A stretch of 5,626 bases of DNA. Origin: Holosporales bacterium (GTDB lineage: Bacteria; Pseudomonadota; Alphaproteobacteria; Caedimonadales; UBA9215). Within the stretch, counting starts at the first letter, position 1, and every line of letters begins with the position of its first letter. The stretch lies in the NCBI GenBank assembly GCA_003503995.1, contig DOCA01000081.1, positions 1 to 5,626 of the forward strand, read 5' to 3'. A program made the position numbers and the translations under genes. The notes beneath the pieces are model-generated. The model did not search any database. It was not told the DNA's origin and saw only the letters and a program-made list of their open reading frames with translations. Shown here one piece after another: positions 1 through 5,626 of this stretch.

Positions 1-160
1 ACCACAATTATCCGATTATCAAATAGCCTTCGCTGGTCTTGCGGCTGTGGTGAGCATCTCAATTATTATTGCTATTTTCCTATTGAAGGAAACCTATTGT
101 AAGTCGGTAGCTGATTTCACAATCCTTTCTTCAGAACGCGCACAGGTGAAGCAAAACTAG
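1..160 (+). CDS. C-terminal end of a probable MFS-type membrane transporter (5' partial)
   Basis: The frame beginning at base 2 is open for 52 codons to a TAG stop at 158-160; the other forward frame I checked stops early. The visible peptide starts with a short polar stretch (PQLSDYQ), then a roughly 21-residue hydrophobic helix (IAFAGLAAVVSISIIIAIFL), then LKET and a polar tail of about 22 residues. A final helix running into an L-K-E-T or L-P-E-T type sequence and a short cytoplasmic tail is what the end of transmembrane helix 12 looks like in major facilitator superfamily drug and metabolite transporters. With only one helix visible the family is an inference; another polytopic permease is possible. 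The gene converges on the RND pump gene, with only 25 bases between their stop codons, so the two are not co-transcribed. Confidence 0.6.
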   Translation, partial: PQLSDYQIAFAGLAAVVSISIIIAIFLLKETYCKSVADFTILSSERAQVKQN

Positions 161-180
161 AGGTTTTTGATCTCTTTTTG
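159..180. terminator. Weak candidate terminator between converging transporter genes
   Basis: AGAGGT (159-164) can pair with ATCTCT (170-175), including one G-U pair, around the loop TTTTG, and is followed by a run of T residues (to 179). This is a plausible but weak intrinsic terminator for the plus-strand gene, whose stop codon it overlaps. Read on the minus strand the same stem is followed by AGTTTT, so it might also end the RND transcript. The stem is only six pairs, so confidence is low. Confidence 0.33.
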
Positions 181-185
181 TCTCA

Positions 186-3100
186 TTATTGCGTTTCCTT
201 TGAGTGCTTTTTGACTTTCTTTGTCGTCTTCTTTTTTTCAGCCTCTAATTGACGTCTGATATCATCAGACGAACCTGTCTTTCGGGCAAGGAGATCATAG
301 GCAACGGGGATGATGAAGAGAGTGAAGAGAAGGCTGGCTGAAACACCAGAAAAGATCACGATACCAATAGCGCGTCTTGTTTCCGCACCTGGCCCGAAAG
401 CAAGAATCAAGGGGAGGGAACCTGCGACCGTTGTAATGCCTGTCATAATAATGGGGCGCAATCTTGTTAAACAAGCTTGTCGTAGAGCTTTTGAAAATTC
501 TATGCCATCGTTTCTAAGTTGATTAGCGAACTCGACAATTAAAATTCCGTTCTTGGCAGATAATCCCATCAAAATAATAAGACTGACTTGGGTGTATATG
601 TTCAAGGTACCATTGGTGAGCCAAATCCCTAAAAGGGCTCCTGTAAGAGAAAGGGGAACTGTTAGAATAATCACAAAAGGATGAATGTAGCTTTCGAATT
701 GTGCGGCTAAAACCAAGAAAACCACAATGAATCCCAGTAGGAAAATAAAGAGAATAGAGGATTGGGCAGATTGAAAATCCAAAGACTCTCCTTTGTAATC
801 AATGACAACGGATTCTGGTAGGTGTTCTTTCGCGAGAGTTCTTAAATACTCAAGGGCCGCGCCAAGGGTTAAGCCATCGCCAAGGCTTGCTTCGAGAGTA
901 ATGGCCCGAACACGGTTATAGCGATTTAACGTTTTGCTGTCGGCAAATTCTTCTAGGATGACGAGATTAGAGAGAGGGATCAACTCTTGGGTCGTGATTG
1001 ATTTTACATAAATGTTATTGATATCCCGTAGGTTTGATTTGAGGTCTTTTTCTGCTTCAAGAATAACATCATAATCCTCTCCGTCCTCATTATAGGTCGT
1101 AACGCGTCGTGATCCTAAGAGGGTTTCTAAGGTGCTGCTTATGCTTTGAACGCTTACGCCTAAATCAGCCGCTCGATCTCTGTTCACTGTGACCAGGACT
1201 TGGGGCTGAGTTTCTTTGTAATCGGAATCAAGGTCAGTTAACCCAGGGTTTGCTTTTTGGAGCTGTGAGAAAAGAATATCACGATAGGAGGCAAGCTCTT
1301 TGTAAGTGCCGCCTCCAATCACGAACTGCACAGGTTTTTGGATGCGTCCGCCGAATCCTTGTCGCATCACTGGAAAGGCACGCACACCAGGAAGATTAGA
1401 AAGATTTCGAGCGATCTCTCCCATAATGGGGAAGGCATTGCGGCGCTCTCCCCAGGGATTTAGAACAGCAATAACAATGCCGTCATTAAAGGTTGATGTT
1501 GATCCAAACCCTGCGGGTGCTCTCACAAGAAGGCGATCCATTTCTCCTTTTGTTACATAGGGCATGAGTCTTTTCTCAATCTCTGTCATATAGCCTGCTG
1601 TGTAAGCATAGCTTGCGCCTTCTTGGGCTGAAACAAAGAGGAAAAAAGCGCCTCTATCTTCTTTGGGCGTATACTCTTTGGGAATAGCAGAGAGGAGAAA
1701 AACAGAACCCCCAAGGATGCATAAACTTATAAGGCCGAGGACACTTTTATGGGCCAATGCTTTGTTAAGATATTTCTCATAAGTATGACTCACTTTCTTA
1801 AAAAAAGAAGGAGGAGAGGGGGTTGAGTTCTTTTTCCTAGTAGGAGATTTTAGCAGTTTGGAGGCCATCATTGGGCACAAAGAGAGCGCGATAAATGTTG
1901 AAAAAGAAACAGCTGCTGCAAGGGTAATGGAAAATTCTGTAAAAAGTCGTCCAAGATCACCTCTTAAAAAAACAATAGGGATAAAAACAGCAACAAGAAC
2001 AATGGTGGTTGAGATAACCGCAAAGTGAACTTGGCGTGTGCCGTAGTAAGCCGCAACGAGAGGGGTTTCCCCTTCCTTGATGCGCCTTGAAATATTTTCA
2101 AGCACAACAATGGCGTCATCCACAACCAAACCAATGGCTAAAACAAGCCCTAGTAGAGTTAGGATATTTAACGAGAAACCTGCTGGGTATAAAACAATAA
2201 AGGTCGCAATCAATGAGATAGGAACAGTGAGCGCTGGAATAAGCATGGCAGACACGTTTCTCAGGAAAATAAAGATAACAAGGGTGACAAGCAGGAGGGA
2301 GAAAAAGAGAGTCTTATAAACCTCTTTAATGGCGCCATCCACAAAGACAGACGTGTCATAGGAGCTGAGGAGACGCATTCCTTCGGGCAGTTCATTTTGC
2401 AATCTTTCTCTAAGGTCAAGGGTTGCTTTTGCAACTTCAATGGTATTGGCTTTGGATTGTTTAACAACACCAACGCCAATCATAGGTTGGCCGTTTCCTC
2501 GGAAAAAAGTTCTGTTTTCAACGGCAGCTTTTTCAACACGAGCAACATCTTTCAAACGTATAAGGTAATTGTTTTTGCGGGCAATGACGAGGTTCTGAAA
2601 ATCCTCGGGAGAGGTATAAAGGCGTTTAATGCGGGCGGTGAATTGAATGTCTGTTGACTCAATACTGCCAGCAGGTAGCTCAACATTTTCACGACGGAGG
2701 GCTGATTCAATATCTGCAATAGTTAAGCCACGGGCGGCCAATTTCTGGCGATCTGCCCAAATACGCATGGAATATTCAAGGCCACCGCCAATACGCACGC
2801 GGGCCACTCCTGGTAGAACAGAAAAGCGATCTTCTAAGTAGCGACGCGCATAGTCTGTTAACTCAATGGTAGAAACGCGGTCACTCACGAGGTTCAGCCA
2901 TAGAATAACATCGTCACTCGCATCTGCTTTTTGGATGTCGGGAGAATCCGCTTCTTTGGGTAAATCATCAAGAACGCTGGCAACACGATCCCTGATATCA
3001 TTGGTGGCCCCATCAATATCGCGGTTAATATCAAACTCAACAGTGATGCGAGAGCGCCCATCGGATGAGGCAGATTCGATGAACTTAATTCCCTCAACGC

Positions 3101-3317
3101 CTGAAATACGGTCCTCAATGAATTGGGTGACGCGTGTTTCAATAATGGCAGCAGAAGCGCCTTTATAATCCGTATTTATAGAGACAATGGGAGGGTCAAT
3201 GTCTGGATATTCGCGCAGAGAAATTTTCTGGAAGGAGACAATGCCAAAAGCAATGAGAAGCAAAGAGAGGACAGAAGCAAGAACAGGCCGCTTGACGCAA
3301 ATATCTGAGAGGGTCAT
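186..3317 (-). CDS. RND-family multidrug efflux pump, inner-membrane permease subunit (AcrB-like, HAE-1 type)
   Basis: This 1043-residue protein has the full size and layout of the AcrB/MexB group: TM1 at about 11-29, a large periplasmic domain (about 31-335), TM2-TM6 (about 336-486), TM7 (about 525-545), a second periplasmic domain (about 550-852) and TM8-TM12 (about 853-1010). The family signature REYPDIDPP lies at 35-43. The proton-relay residues are in place by motif alignment: paired Asp400-Asp401 in TM4 (GLVVDDAIVVLEN), Lys922 in TM10 (GLSAKNGILIVEF), and Arg952 and Thr959 in TM11 (RLRPIIMT). It should therefore be an active proton-driven trimeric exporter; the substrate cannot be read from the sequence. 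A lysine-rich cytoplasmic tail (about 1021-1043) ends the protein. The ATG at 3317 starts exactly where family members do (MTLSDICVKRP) and overlaps the adaptor stop codon as ATGA, indicating translational coupling. No frameshift or truncation is seen. A role in exporting something other than drugs remains possible. Confidence 0.95.
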   Translation of the reverse strand: MTLSDICVKRPVLASVLSLLLIAFGIVSFQKISLREYPDIDPPIVSINTDYKGASAAIIETRVTQFIEDRISGVEGIKFIESASSDGRSRITVEFDINRDIDGATNDIRDRVASVLDDLPKEADSPDIQKADASDDVILWLNLVSDRVSTIELTDYARRYLEDRFSVLPGVARVRIGGGLEYSMRIWADRQKLAARGLTIADIESALRRENVELPAGSIESTDIQFTARIKRLYTSPEDFQNLVIARKNNYLIRLKDVARVEKAAVENRTFFRGNGQPMIGVGVVKQSKANTIEVAKATLDLRERLQNELPEGMRLLSSYDTSVFVDGAIKEVYKTLFFSLLLVTLVIFIFLRNVSAMLIPALTVPISLIATFIVLYPAGFSLNILTLLGLVLAIGLVVDDAIVVLENISRRIKEGETPLVAAYYGTRQVHFAVISTTIVLVAVFIPIVFLRGDLGRLFTEFSITLAAAVSFSTFIALSLCPMMASKLLKSPTRKKNSTPSPPSFFKKVSHTYEKYLNKALAHKSVLGLISLCILGGSVFLLSAIPKEYTPKEDRGAFFLFVSAQEGASYAYTAGYMTEIEKRLMPYVTKGEMDRLLVRAPAGFGSTSTFNDGIVIAVLNPWGERRNAFPIMGEIARNLSNLPGVRAFPVMRQGFGGRIQKPVQFVIGGGTYKELASYRDILFSQLQKANPGLTDLDSDYKETQPQVLVTVNRDRAADLGVSVQSISSTLETLLGSRRVTTYNEDGEDYDVILEAEKDLKSNLRDINNIYVKSITTQELIPLSNLVILEEFADSKTLNRYNRVRAITLEASLGDGLTLGAALEYLRTLAKEHLPESVVIDYKGESLDFQSAQSSILFIFLLGFIVVFLVLAAQFESYIHPFVIILTVPLSLTGALLGIWLTNGTLNIYTQVSLIILMGLSAKNGILIVEFANQLRNDGIEFSKALRQACLTRLRPIIMTGITTVAGSLPLILAFGPGAETRRAIGIVIFSGVSASLLFTLFIIPVAYDLLARKTGSSDDIRRQLEAEKKKTTKKVKKHSKETQ

Positions 3318-4396
3318 GAAGAGCTCTCATTCTTTACAATATTTCTTTTTCTTGGCCTCTCAGAGGATTCGAGTTTTTTTTGAGGAGAAACTTTTATACC
3401 ATCACGGATTTTTATTTGCCCTTCAACAACGATGTGTTGCGCGTCTTTTAAACCTTCTAAGACTTCGACTCTATCTTTTATACGGCTCCCGAGGGTAATC
3501 AGGGTGCGTTTGACAATCTGGGTTTTGGGGTCAAAAAGAAAAACAAAGCTTTTTTTACCTTCTTGGAGAATCGCTTTTTCGGGGATGAGGAGTGCTTCTC
3601 TTGGGGAAGACTCTATAATAATATTCACAATCATGCCTGGTTTTAAAAGATGATCTTGATTATCAATAAGAGCTCTTACGATAACGGTTCTGGTGTTTGG
3701 GTTAACGACTGTATCTATGGTTTTGATTTTACCCTTTAGGCTTTTTTGAGGGTAAGCCTCAACAAAGGCACTAATGTTTTGACCTTCTTTTAGGTCTTTC
3801 AAATACAAATCAGGAACATCAAAATCAACCTTAAGAGAGGAAATGTCAGAAAGACTTGCGATACGATCGCCTGGTTGGAGAAGAGCCCCAAGGCTAATAT
3901 CGCTGAGGCCAATAATGCCATCAAAGGGCGCAACTAATGTTAAATCTTTTATATGCGATTTTAGAATATTGATACGTGCCTCAGCTTCTAATAAATCAGT
4001 CTTGCGTTTTTTGAAATCGGCATTGGAGATGTTGTTAGATTTCCTCAAACCTTCTGCTCGGTTTAAGGCTTCTTTTGCCTCGGAAAATAAGGCTAATGCA
4101 GAGTCTAACGTTGCTTGCTCTTCTTGTTGATTTAGGCGTAAAAGAATCTCGCCTTTGTGGACGAGGGTGCCTTCTTTAAAAAGAATCTCTGATACTTTTT
4201 CTGTTGTGTTGGGTGTGAGGATAATTGTATTAAGGGCCTTTGTCGTCCCAAGAGCTTCAATGGGTGTGTGAATAGTCTGAGATGTAACTGTTTCAATAAT
4301 GACAGGAGGTGCGTAGGCAGTTGGCCGTTTTGCAAACCCAAGCGTTGGGCATAAAGCGAGGAGGGAGCAAGTAATCAGCCTATAAAAAAATGTCAT
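3314..4396 (-). CDS. RND efflux periplasmic adaptor (membrane fusion protein, HlyD/AcrA family)
   Basis: This is the periplasmic partner of the downstream pump, bridging it to an outer-membrane channel. Counting from the chosen ATG at 4396 it has 360 residues: a Sec signal peptide (about 1-22, MTFFYRLITC then a hydrophobic core, likely cut after LGFA); the first half of the lipoyl domain (about 60-90, KVSEILFKEGTLVHKGE); a short alpha-helical hairpin (about 91-150); the second lipoyl half (about 151-183, with VAPFDGIIG); a beta-barrel domain (about 188-262, ending LLKPGM); and a membrane-proximal domain (about 266-338). No convincing lipobox is seen, so it is probably not lipid-anchored. The reading frame extends upstream to an ATG at 4444 and a TTG at 4450, but 4396 puts the signal peptide at the N-terminus and has AGGA (4404-4401) four bases upstream. 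The tail after about residue 338 is rich in Lys, Arg and Ser. Its TGA overlaps the pump ATG, so the two form an operon. Confidence 0.92.
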   Translation of the reverse strand: MTFFYRLITCSLLALCPTLGFAKRPTAYAPPVIIETVTSQTIHTPIEALGTTKALNTIILTPNTTEKVSEILFKEGTLVHKGEILLRLNQQEEQATLDSALALFSEAKEALNRAEGLRKSNNISNADFKKRKTDLLEAEARINILKSHIKDLTLVAPFDGIIGLSDISLGALLQPGDRIASLSDISSLKVDFDVPDLYLKDLKEGQNISAFVEAYPQKSLKGKIKTIDTVVNPNTRTVIVRALIDNQDHLLKPGMIVNIIIESSPREALLIPEKAILQEGKKSFVFLFDPKTQIVKRTLITLGSRIKDRVEVLEGLKDAQHIVVEGQIKIRDGIKVSPQKKLESSERPRKRNIVKNESSS

Positions 4397-4400
4397 ATTG

Positions 4401-4404
4401 TCCT
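4401..4404 (-). promoter_or_regulatory. Ribosome binding site deciding the adaptor start
   Basis: On the minus strand AGGA, within GCAGGACAATATG, lies four bases before the ATG at 4396. The upstream in-frame ATG (4444) has only a GGA two bases away, which is too close. Together with the signal peptide, this supports 4396 as the true start. Confidence 0.55.
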
Positions 4405-4504
4405 GCTTTTTTTTGCCTTCTGTCTTATAAAGTTTATAGGGCATTTCCAAAAGCTGAAAGCAATAAATTCAAGAGGGTTCCTTTAGAGGAAAATAGTTTG
4501 ACGT

Positions 4505-4531
4505 TTTATAAGTTAAAAAATTTTTCAACAA
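4505..4531 (-). promoter_or_regulatory. Candidate promoter for the adaptor-pump operon, over an A/T palindrome
   Basis: On the minus strand a TATAAA box (4510-4505) is preceded by TTGTTG (4531-4526) at a short 15-base spacing. The sequence between them is an almost pure A then T tract and overlaps a near-palindrome at 4512-4529. A start near 4498 would leave a leader of about 100 bases before the adaptor ATG. The -35 match is weak (three of six) and the spacing is short, so this is tentative; read-through from usg is an alternative source of transcription. Confidence 0.27.
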
Positions 4532-4541
4532 ATTGGGTTAT

Positions 4542-4805
4542 TTAATGCACCCTTAATAATTCGTCAATGTTGTCATATTCTGTTGGAGTGATGGTATCAA
4601 CACTGGCGAGTGTTACAGAGTGCAAATTACCATCGAGATTTTCTTCCCAAAATTTCAAGAACTTACGCAAGATGGGGAAGCTGGGAATTTGGTCGTATTC
4701 TTGCCAGATATAGCTTTGAAGAAGTTTTGGGTGATCTGGTAAGTGGTACAGAATTTCGGCCGTCGTTAGGTGGTAACCATGTAATTGTAATTTTAAATGA
4801 TCCAT
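4542..4805 (-). CDS. usg: Usg family protein
   Basis: This 87-residue soluble protein matches my memory of the alphaproteobacterial Usg family along its whole length. The most recognisable parts are LTTAEILYHLPDHPKLLQ (13-30) followed by SYIWQEYD (31-38), and FWEENLDGNLHSV (52-64). It has no signal peptide, no membrane segment and no cysteine; it is rich in His and aromatic residues (Tyr, Trp, Phe). The family was named from a gene near tryptophan biosynthesis genes and is sometimes annotated as related to that pathway, but I know of no firmly established function, and there are no trp genes here. The ATG at 4805 has a strong AGGGGG ribosome binding site eight bases upstream and a TATAAT box further upstream. 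It lies on the same strand as DUF1284 (99-base gap) and the efflux operon (145-base gap), and the gaps suggest separate or partly separate transcription. Family assignment is firm; function is unknown. Confidence 0.9.
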   Translation of the reverse strand: MDHLKLQLHGYHLTTAEILYHLPDHPKLLQSYIWQEYDQIPSFPILRKFLKFWEENLDGNLHSVTLASVDTITPTEYDNIDELLRVH

Positions 4806-4813
4806 AAATAATA

Positions 4814-4819
4814 CCCCCT
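4814..4819 (-). promoter_or_regulatory. Ribosome binding site of usg
   Basis: The minus strand reads AGGGGG eight bases before the ATG at 4805. It is an evident Shine-Dalgarno sequence in an otherwise A/T-dominated leader and fixes the start of the 87-residue protein. Confidence 0.7.
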
Positions 4820-4836
4820 ACATTTATTATTCCTTA

Positions 4837-4865
4837 ATTATATTATTTCAGCTCAAGGTAAAGAA
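4837..4865 (-). promoter_or_regulatory. Candidate promoter of usg
   Basis: A perfect TATAAT box reads on the minus strand at 4842-4837, which would start transcription near 4830, about 25 bases before the usg ATG. The -35 region, about 17 bases upstream (near TTCTTT, 4865-4860), matches the consensus poorly. The surrounding spacer (4806-4904) is AT-rich, and chance TATAAT matches are likely there, so confidence is moderate. I see no convincing terminator for DUF1284 in the same spacer. Confidence 0.4.
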
Positions 4866-4904
4866 AGGGTTAATTGTATGAATAATTTGAAGTTTTAGAG
4901 GCCT

Positions 4905-5324
4905 TTATAGGAGGGAGTTTTTCAAGTCTTGTAGAGCCTTCGCGCATAGGCCATGGTCAAGCCAATTACAGCCTTGGCAAATATGGTGGTGGTCTACAAG
5001 GGAAAGAGATGCTAAACGAGACTGGGCTTCTTTCCAGGTGATTTCATCTCCTTCGGATAGTCCTAGAGCTTTGGCATGGGCTTGATCGAGGATCTCGATC
5101 TTTGATTGCTTGTCACATAAAGAGCCTCGGCGATGGGGGCAGGGCGCGCAGATGTCGTCTGTTTCTAAGGTTACCTTTAAGATTGAGTCGTCTGTCAGGT
5201 CTTGTTTTATGGTGCTAAAGTTTTTGATAAAGTCCTTGGAGTAGCCCTTACCTTGAAAGCCTAAGGTGCAAAAGAAATGATGGGGGCGATAGAGGTTTTT
5301 AGCCATCAAAGTTTTACCCTTCAT
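4905..5324 (-). CDS. DUF1284 domain-containing cysteine-rich protein, possible metal or iron-sulfur binder
   Basis: The 139-residue product carries the hallmarks of the DUF1284 family: RPHHFFCTLGFQGKGYS (13-29), DDICAPCPH (56-64) and a C-terminal ICQGCNW (115-121). Seven cysteines are present (19, 59, 62, 70, 116, 119, 127). Six form two copies of the same spacing, C-x2-C-x7-C, at 59/62/70 and 116/119/127, with His13-14 region residues (His15, His16) and His112-114 nearby. This suggests a bound metal or iron-sulfur cluster, which is inference; the biochemical role is not established to my knowledge. There is no signal peptide or membrane helix, so it is probably cytoplasmic. Translation could start at the ATG at 5324 or at an in-frame ATG at 5306 (MAKNLYRPHH), which has AGGG ten bases upstream; six residues are in question. 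It is divergent from the DUF167 gene and upstream of usg on the same strand. Confidence 0.87.
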   Translation of the reverse strand: MKGKTLMAKNLYRPHHFFCTLGFQGKGYSKDFIKNFSTIKQDLTDDSILKVTLETDDICAPCPHRRGSLCDKQSKIEILDQAHAKALGLSEGDEITWKEAQSRLASLSLVDHHHICQGCNWLDHGLCAKALQDLKNSLL

Positions 5325-5336
5325 TGTGCGCTCATC

Positions 5337-5392
5337 TTGTATCTTTTTTAGGATAACGTTATTGTTATAGCCATTATTAGTCTTTTAGGGAA
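5337..5392. promoter_or_regulatory. Divergent promoter region with a perfect 10-bp palindrome
   Basis: The 72 bases between the two divergent starts must hold both promoters. Plus strand: TTGTAT (5337-5342), 17 bases, TATTGT (5360-5365). Minus strand: TTCCCT (5392-5387), 17 bases, TATAAC (5369-5364). The two -10 boxes overlap. The palindrome ATAACGTTAT (5353-5362) sits against them, and GTTAT recurs at 5364-5368. The spacings are good but the -35 matches are partial, so the exact boxes are tentative. Confidence 0.4.
5387..5390 (+). promoter_or_regulatory. Ribosome binding site of the DUF167 gene
   Basis: AGGG lies six bases before the ATG at 5397. The frame stays open upstream to a TAG at 5349-5351 but contains no ATG, GTG or TTG start codon, so this site and 5397 define the start. 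Confidence 0.6.
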
Positions 5393-5396
5393 CCCC

Positions 5397-5626
5397 ATGA
5401 GATTACTTGAGCATAACAATAAAGTGCGTTTGTTGGTAAGGTTAACACCATCAGCCTCCCAGAATAAACTGGTGAGCCTTGAAGAAGATTTGCTGGGGGA
5501 TATTGTTTTAAAAGCTATGGTGACGGTGGTTCCTGAAAAAGGCCAAGCCAATAAGGCTTTGGTTAAGCTTCTCTCAAAATCTCTCAACCTTCCTAAATCA
5601 GCCTTGAGCTATGACCGAAAGTTGTG
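5397..5626 (+). CDS. DUF167 (YggU / UPF0235) family protein, 3' partial
   Basis: The first 76 codons are present before the window ends, out of roughly 90-110 usual for the family. The recognisable features are the N-terminal strand VRLTPSAS (14-20 region, family form VxxxPxAS) and the core VVPEKGQANKALVKLLSKSL (44-63), followed by LPKSAL. This P-x-K-G-x-A-N-x-A-L motif is the signature of DUF167, a small alpha/beta fold known from E. coli YggU and archaeal homologues whose function is unsettled. It is predicted to be soluble and cytoplasmic, with no cysteine in the visible part. It is transcribed away from DUF1284 and shares the short spacer with it. In many proteobacteria yggU lies near yggT; no yggT is seen upstream here, and what follows lies outside the window. 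The family call is confident despite the missing C-terminus. Confidence 0.9.
   Translation, partial: MRLLEHNNKVRLLVRLTPSASQNKLVSLEEDLLGDIVLKAMVTVVPEKGQANKALVKLLSKSLNLPKSALSYDRKL

Noticed and set aside
2866..3168. 100-codon plus-strand open frame inside the pump gene
   Set aside because: Antisense to a conserved part of the RND protein and Ser/Arg-rich, as expected for a reverse-frame shadow.
3187..3498. 103-codon plus-strand open frame across the pump-adaptor junction
   Set aside because: It lies antisense to two well-supported genes, has a low-complexity Arg/Leu/Phe-rich product and matches no family I recognise; a shadow of the real coding strand.
3843..4130. 95-codon plus-strand open frame inside the adaptor gene
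   Set aside because: Antisense to the adaptor's lipoyl and hairpin region; no independent start signal or recognisable family.
4340..4396. Lipoprotein signal on the adaptor (cysteines at residues 10 and 16)
   Set aside because: Neither cysteine has a proper lipobox (LIT-C and LAL-C), and an ordinary cleavage site after LGFA fits better.
4478..4491. Inverted repeat TTCCTTTAGAGGAA as a terminator after usg
   Set aside because: Only five base pairs with no T-run after it on the minus strand, so it does not make an intrinsic terminator.
4610..4807. 65-codon plus-strand open frame opposite usg
   Set aside because: Fully antisense to the strongly recognised Usg protein; nothing recognisable in its product.
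4900..4908. AGGCCT palindrome just after the DUF1284 stop as a terminator
   Set aside because: The symmetric core is six bases with no loop and no following T-run; flanks do not pair well.
5348..5587. 79-codon minus-strand open frame opposite the DUF167 gene
   Set aside because: It overlaps a gene with a clear DUF167 signature and its own ribosome binding site, and would also run through the divergent promoter region.

Overview
The window looks like chromosomal DNA from an alphaproteobacterium. The strongest clue is the short gene at 4542-4805, which encodes a Usg-family protein, a small family I know essentially from Alphaproteobacteria. By eye the sequence is moderately AT-rich for that class, with AT-rich intergenic spacers, and this fits host-associated or otherwise reduced alphaproteobacterial lineages better than high-GC free-living ones. 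The lineage is an inference; no rRNA or tRNA is present to confirm it.

Layout from left to right. (1) Positions 1-160, plus strand: the last 52 codons of a multi-pass membrane protein, probably an MFS-type transporter. (2) Positions 159-180: a weak hairpin followed by T residues, lying between converging genes. (3) Positions 3317-186, minus strand: a full-length RND-family proton-driven efflux pump of 1043 residues. (4) Positions 4396-3314, minus strand: its periplasmic membrane fusion (adaptor) protein, transcribed first and overlapping the pump gene by four bases (ATGA). (5) Positions 4397-4541: an AT-rich spacer with a candidate promoter and a near-palindromic A/T tract. (6) Positions 4805-4542, minus strand: usg, with its own clear ribosome binding site and a TATAAT box upstream. 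(7) Positions 5324-4905, minus strand: a cysteine-rich DUF1284 protein. (8) Positions 5325-5396: a compact divergent promoter region containing a perfect 10-bp palindrome. (9) Positions 5397-5626, plus strand: the first 76 codons of a DUF167 (YggU/UPF0235) protein, cut by the window edge.

The adaptor and RND pump form the working unit: the pump takes up substrate from the periplasm or inner membrane using the proton gradient, and the adaptor links it to an outer-membrane TolC-like channel. No channel gene or dedicated regulator is seen here, so the channel must be encoded elsewhere. Usg, DUF1284 and DUF167 are conserved families of poorly known function, and nothing in the sequence ties them to efflux. 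I found no CRISPR array, insertion sequence, RNA gene or phage-like module, and no convincing case for a wholly new system; the most useful leads are the three poorly characterised small proteins and the regulatory palindromes.
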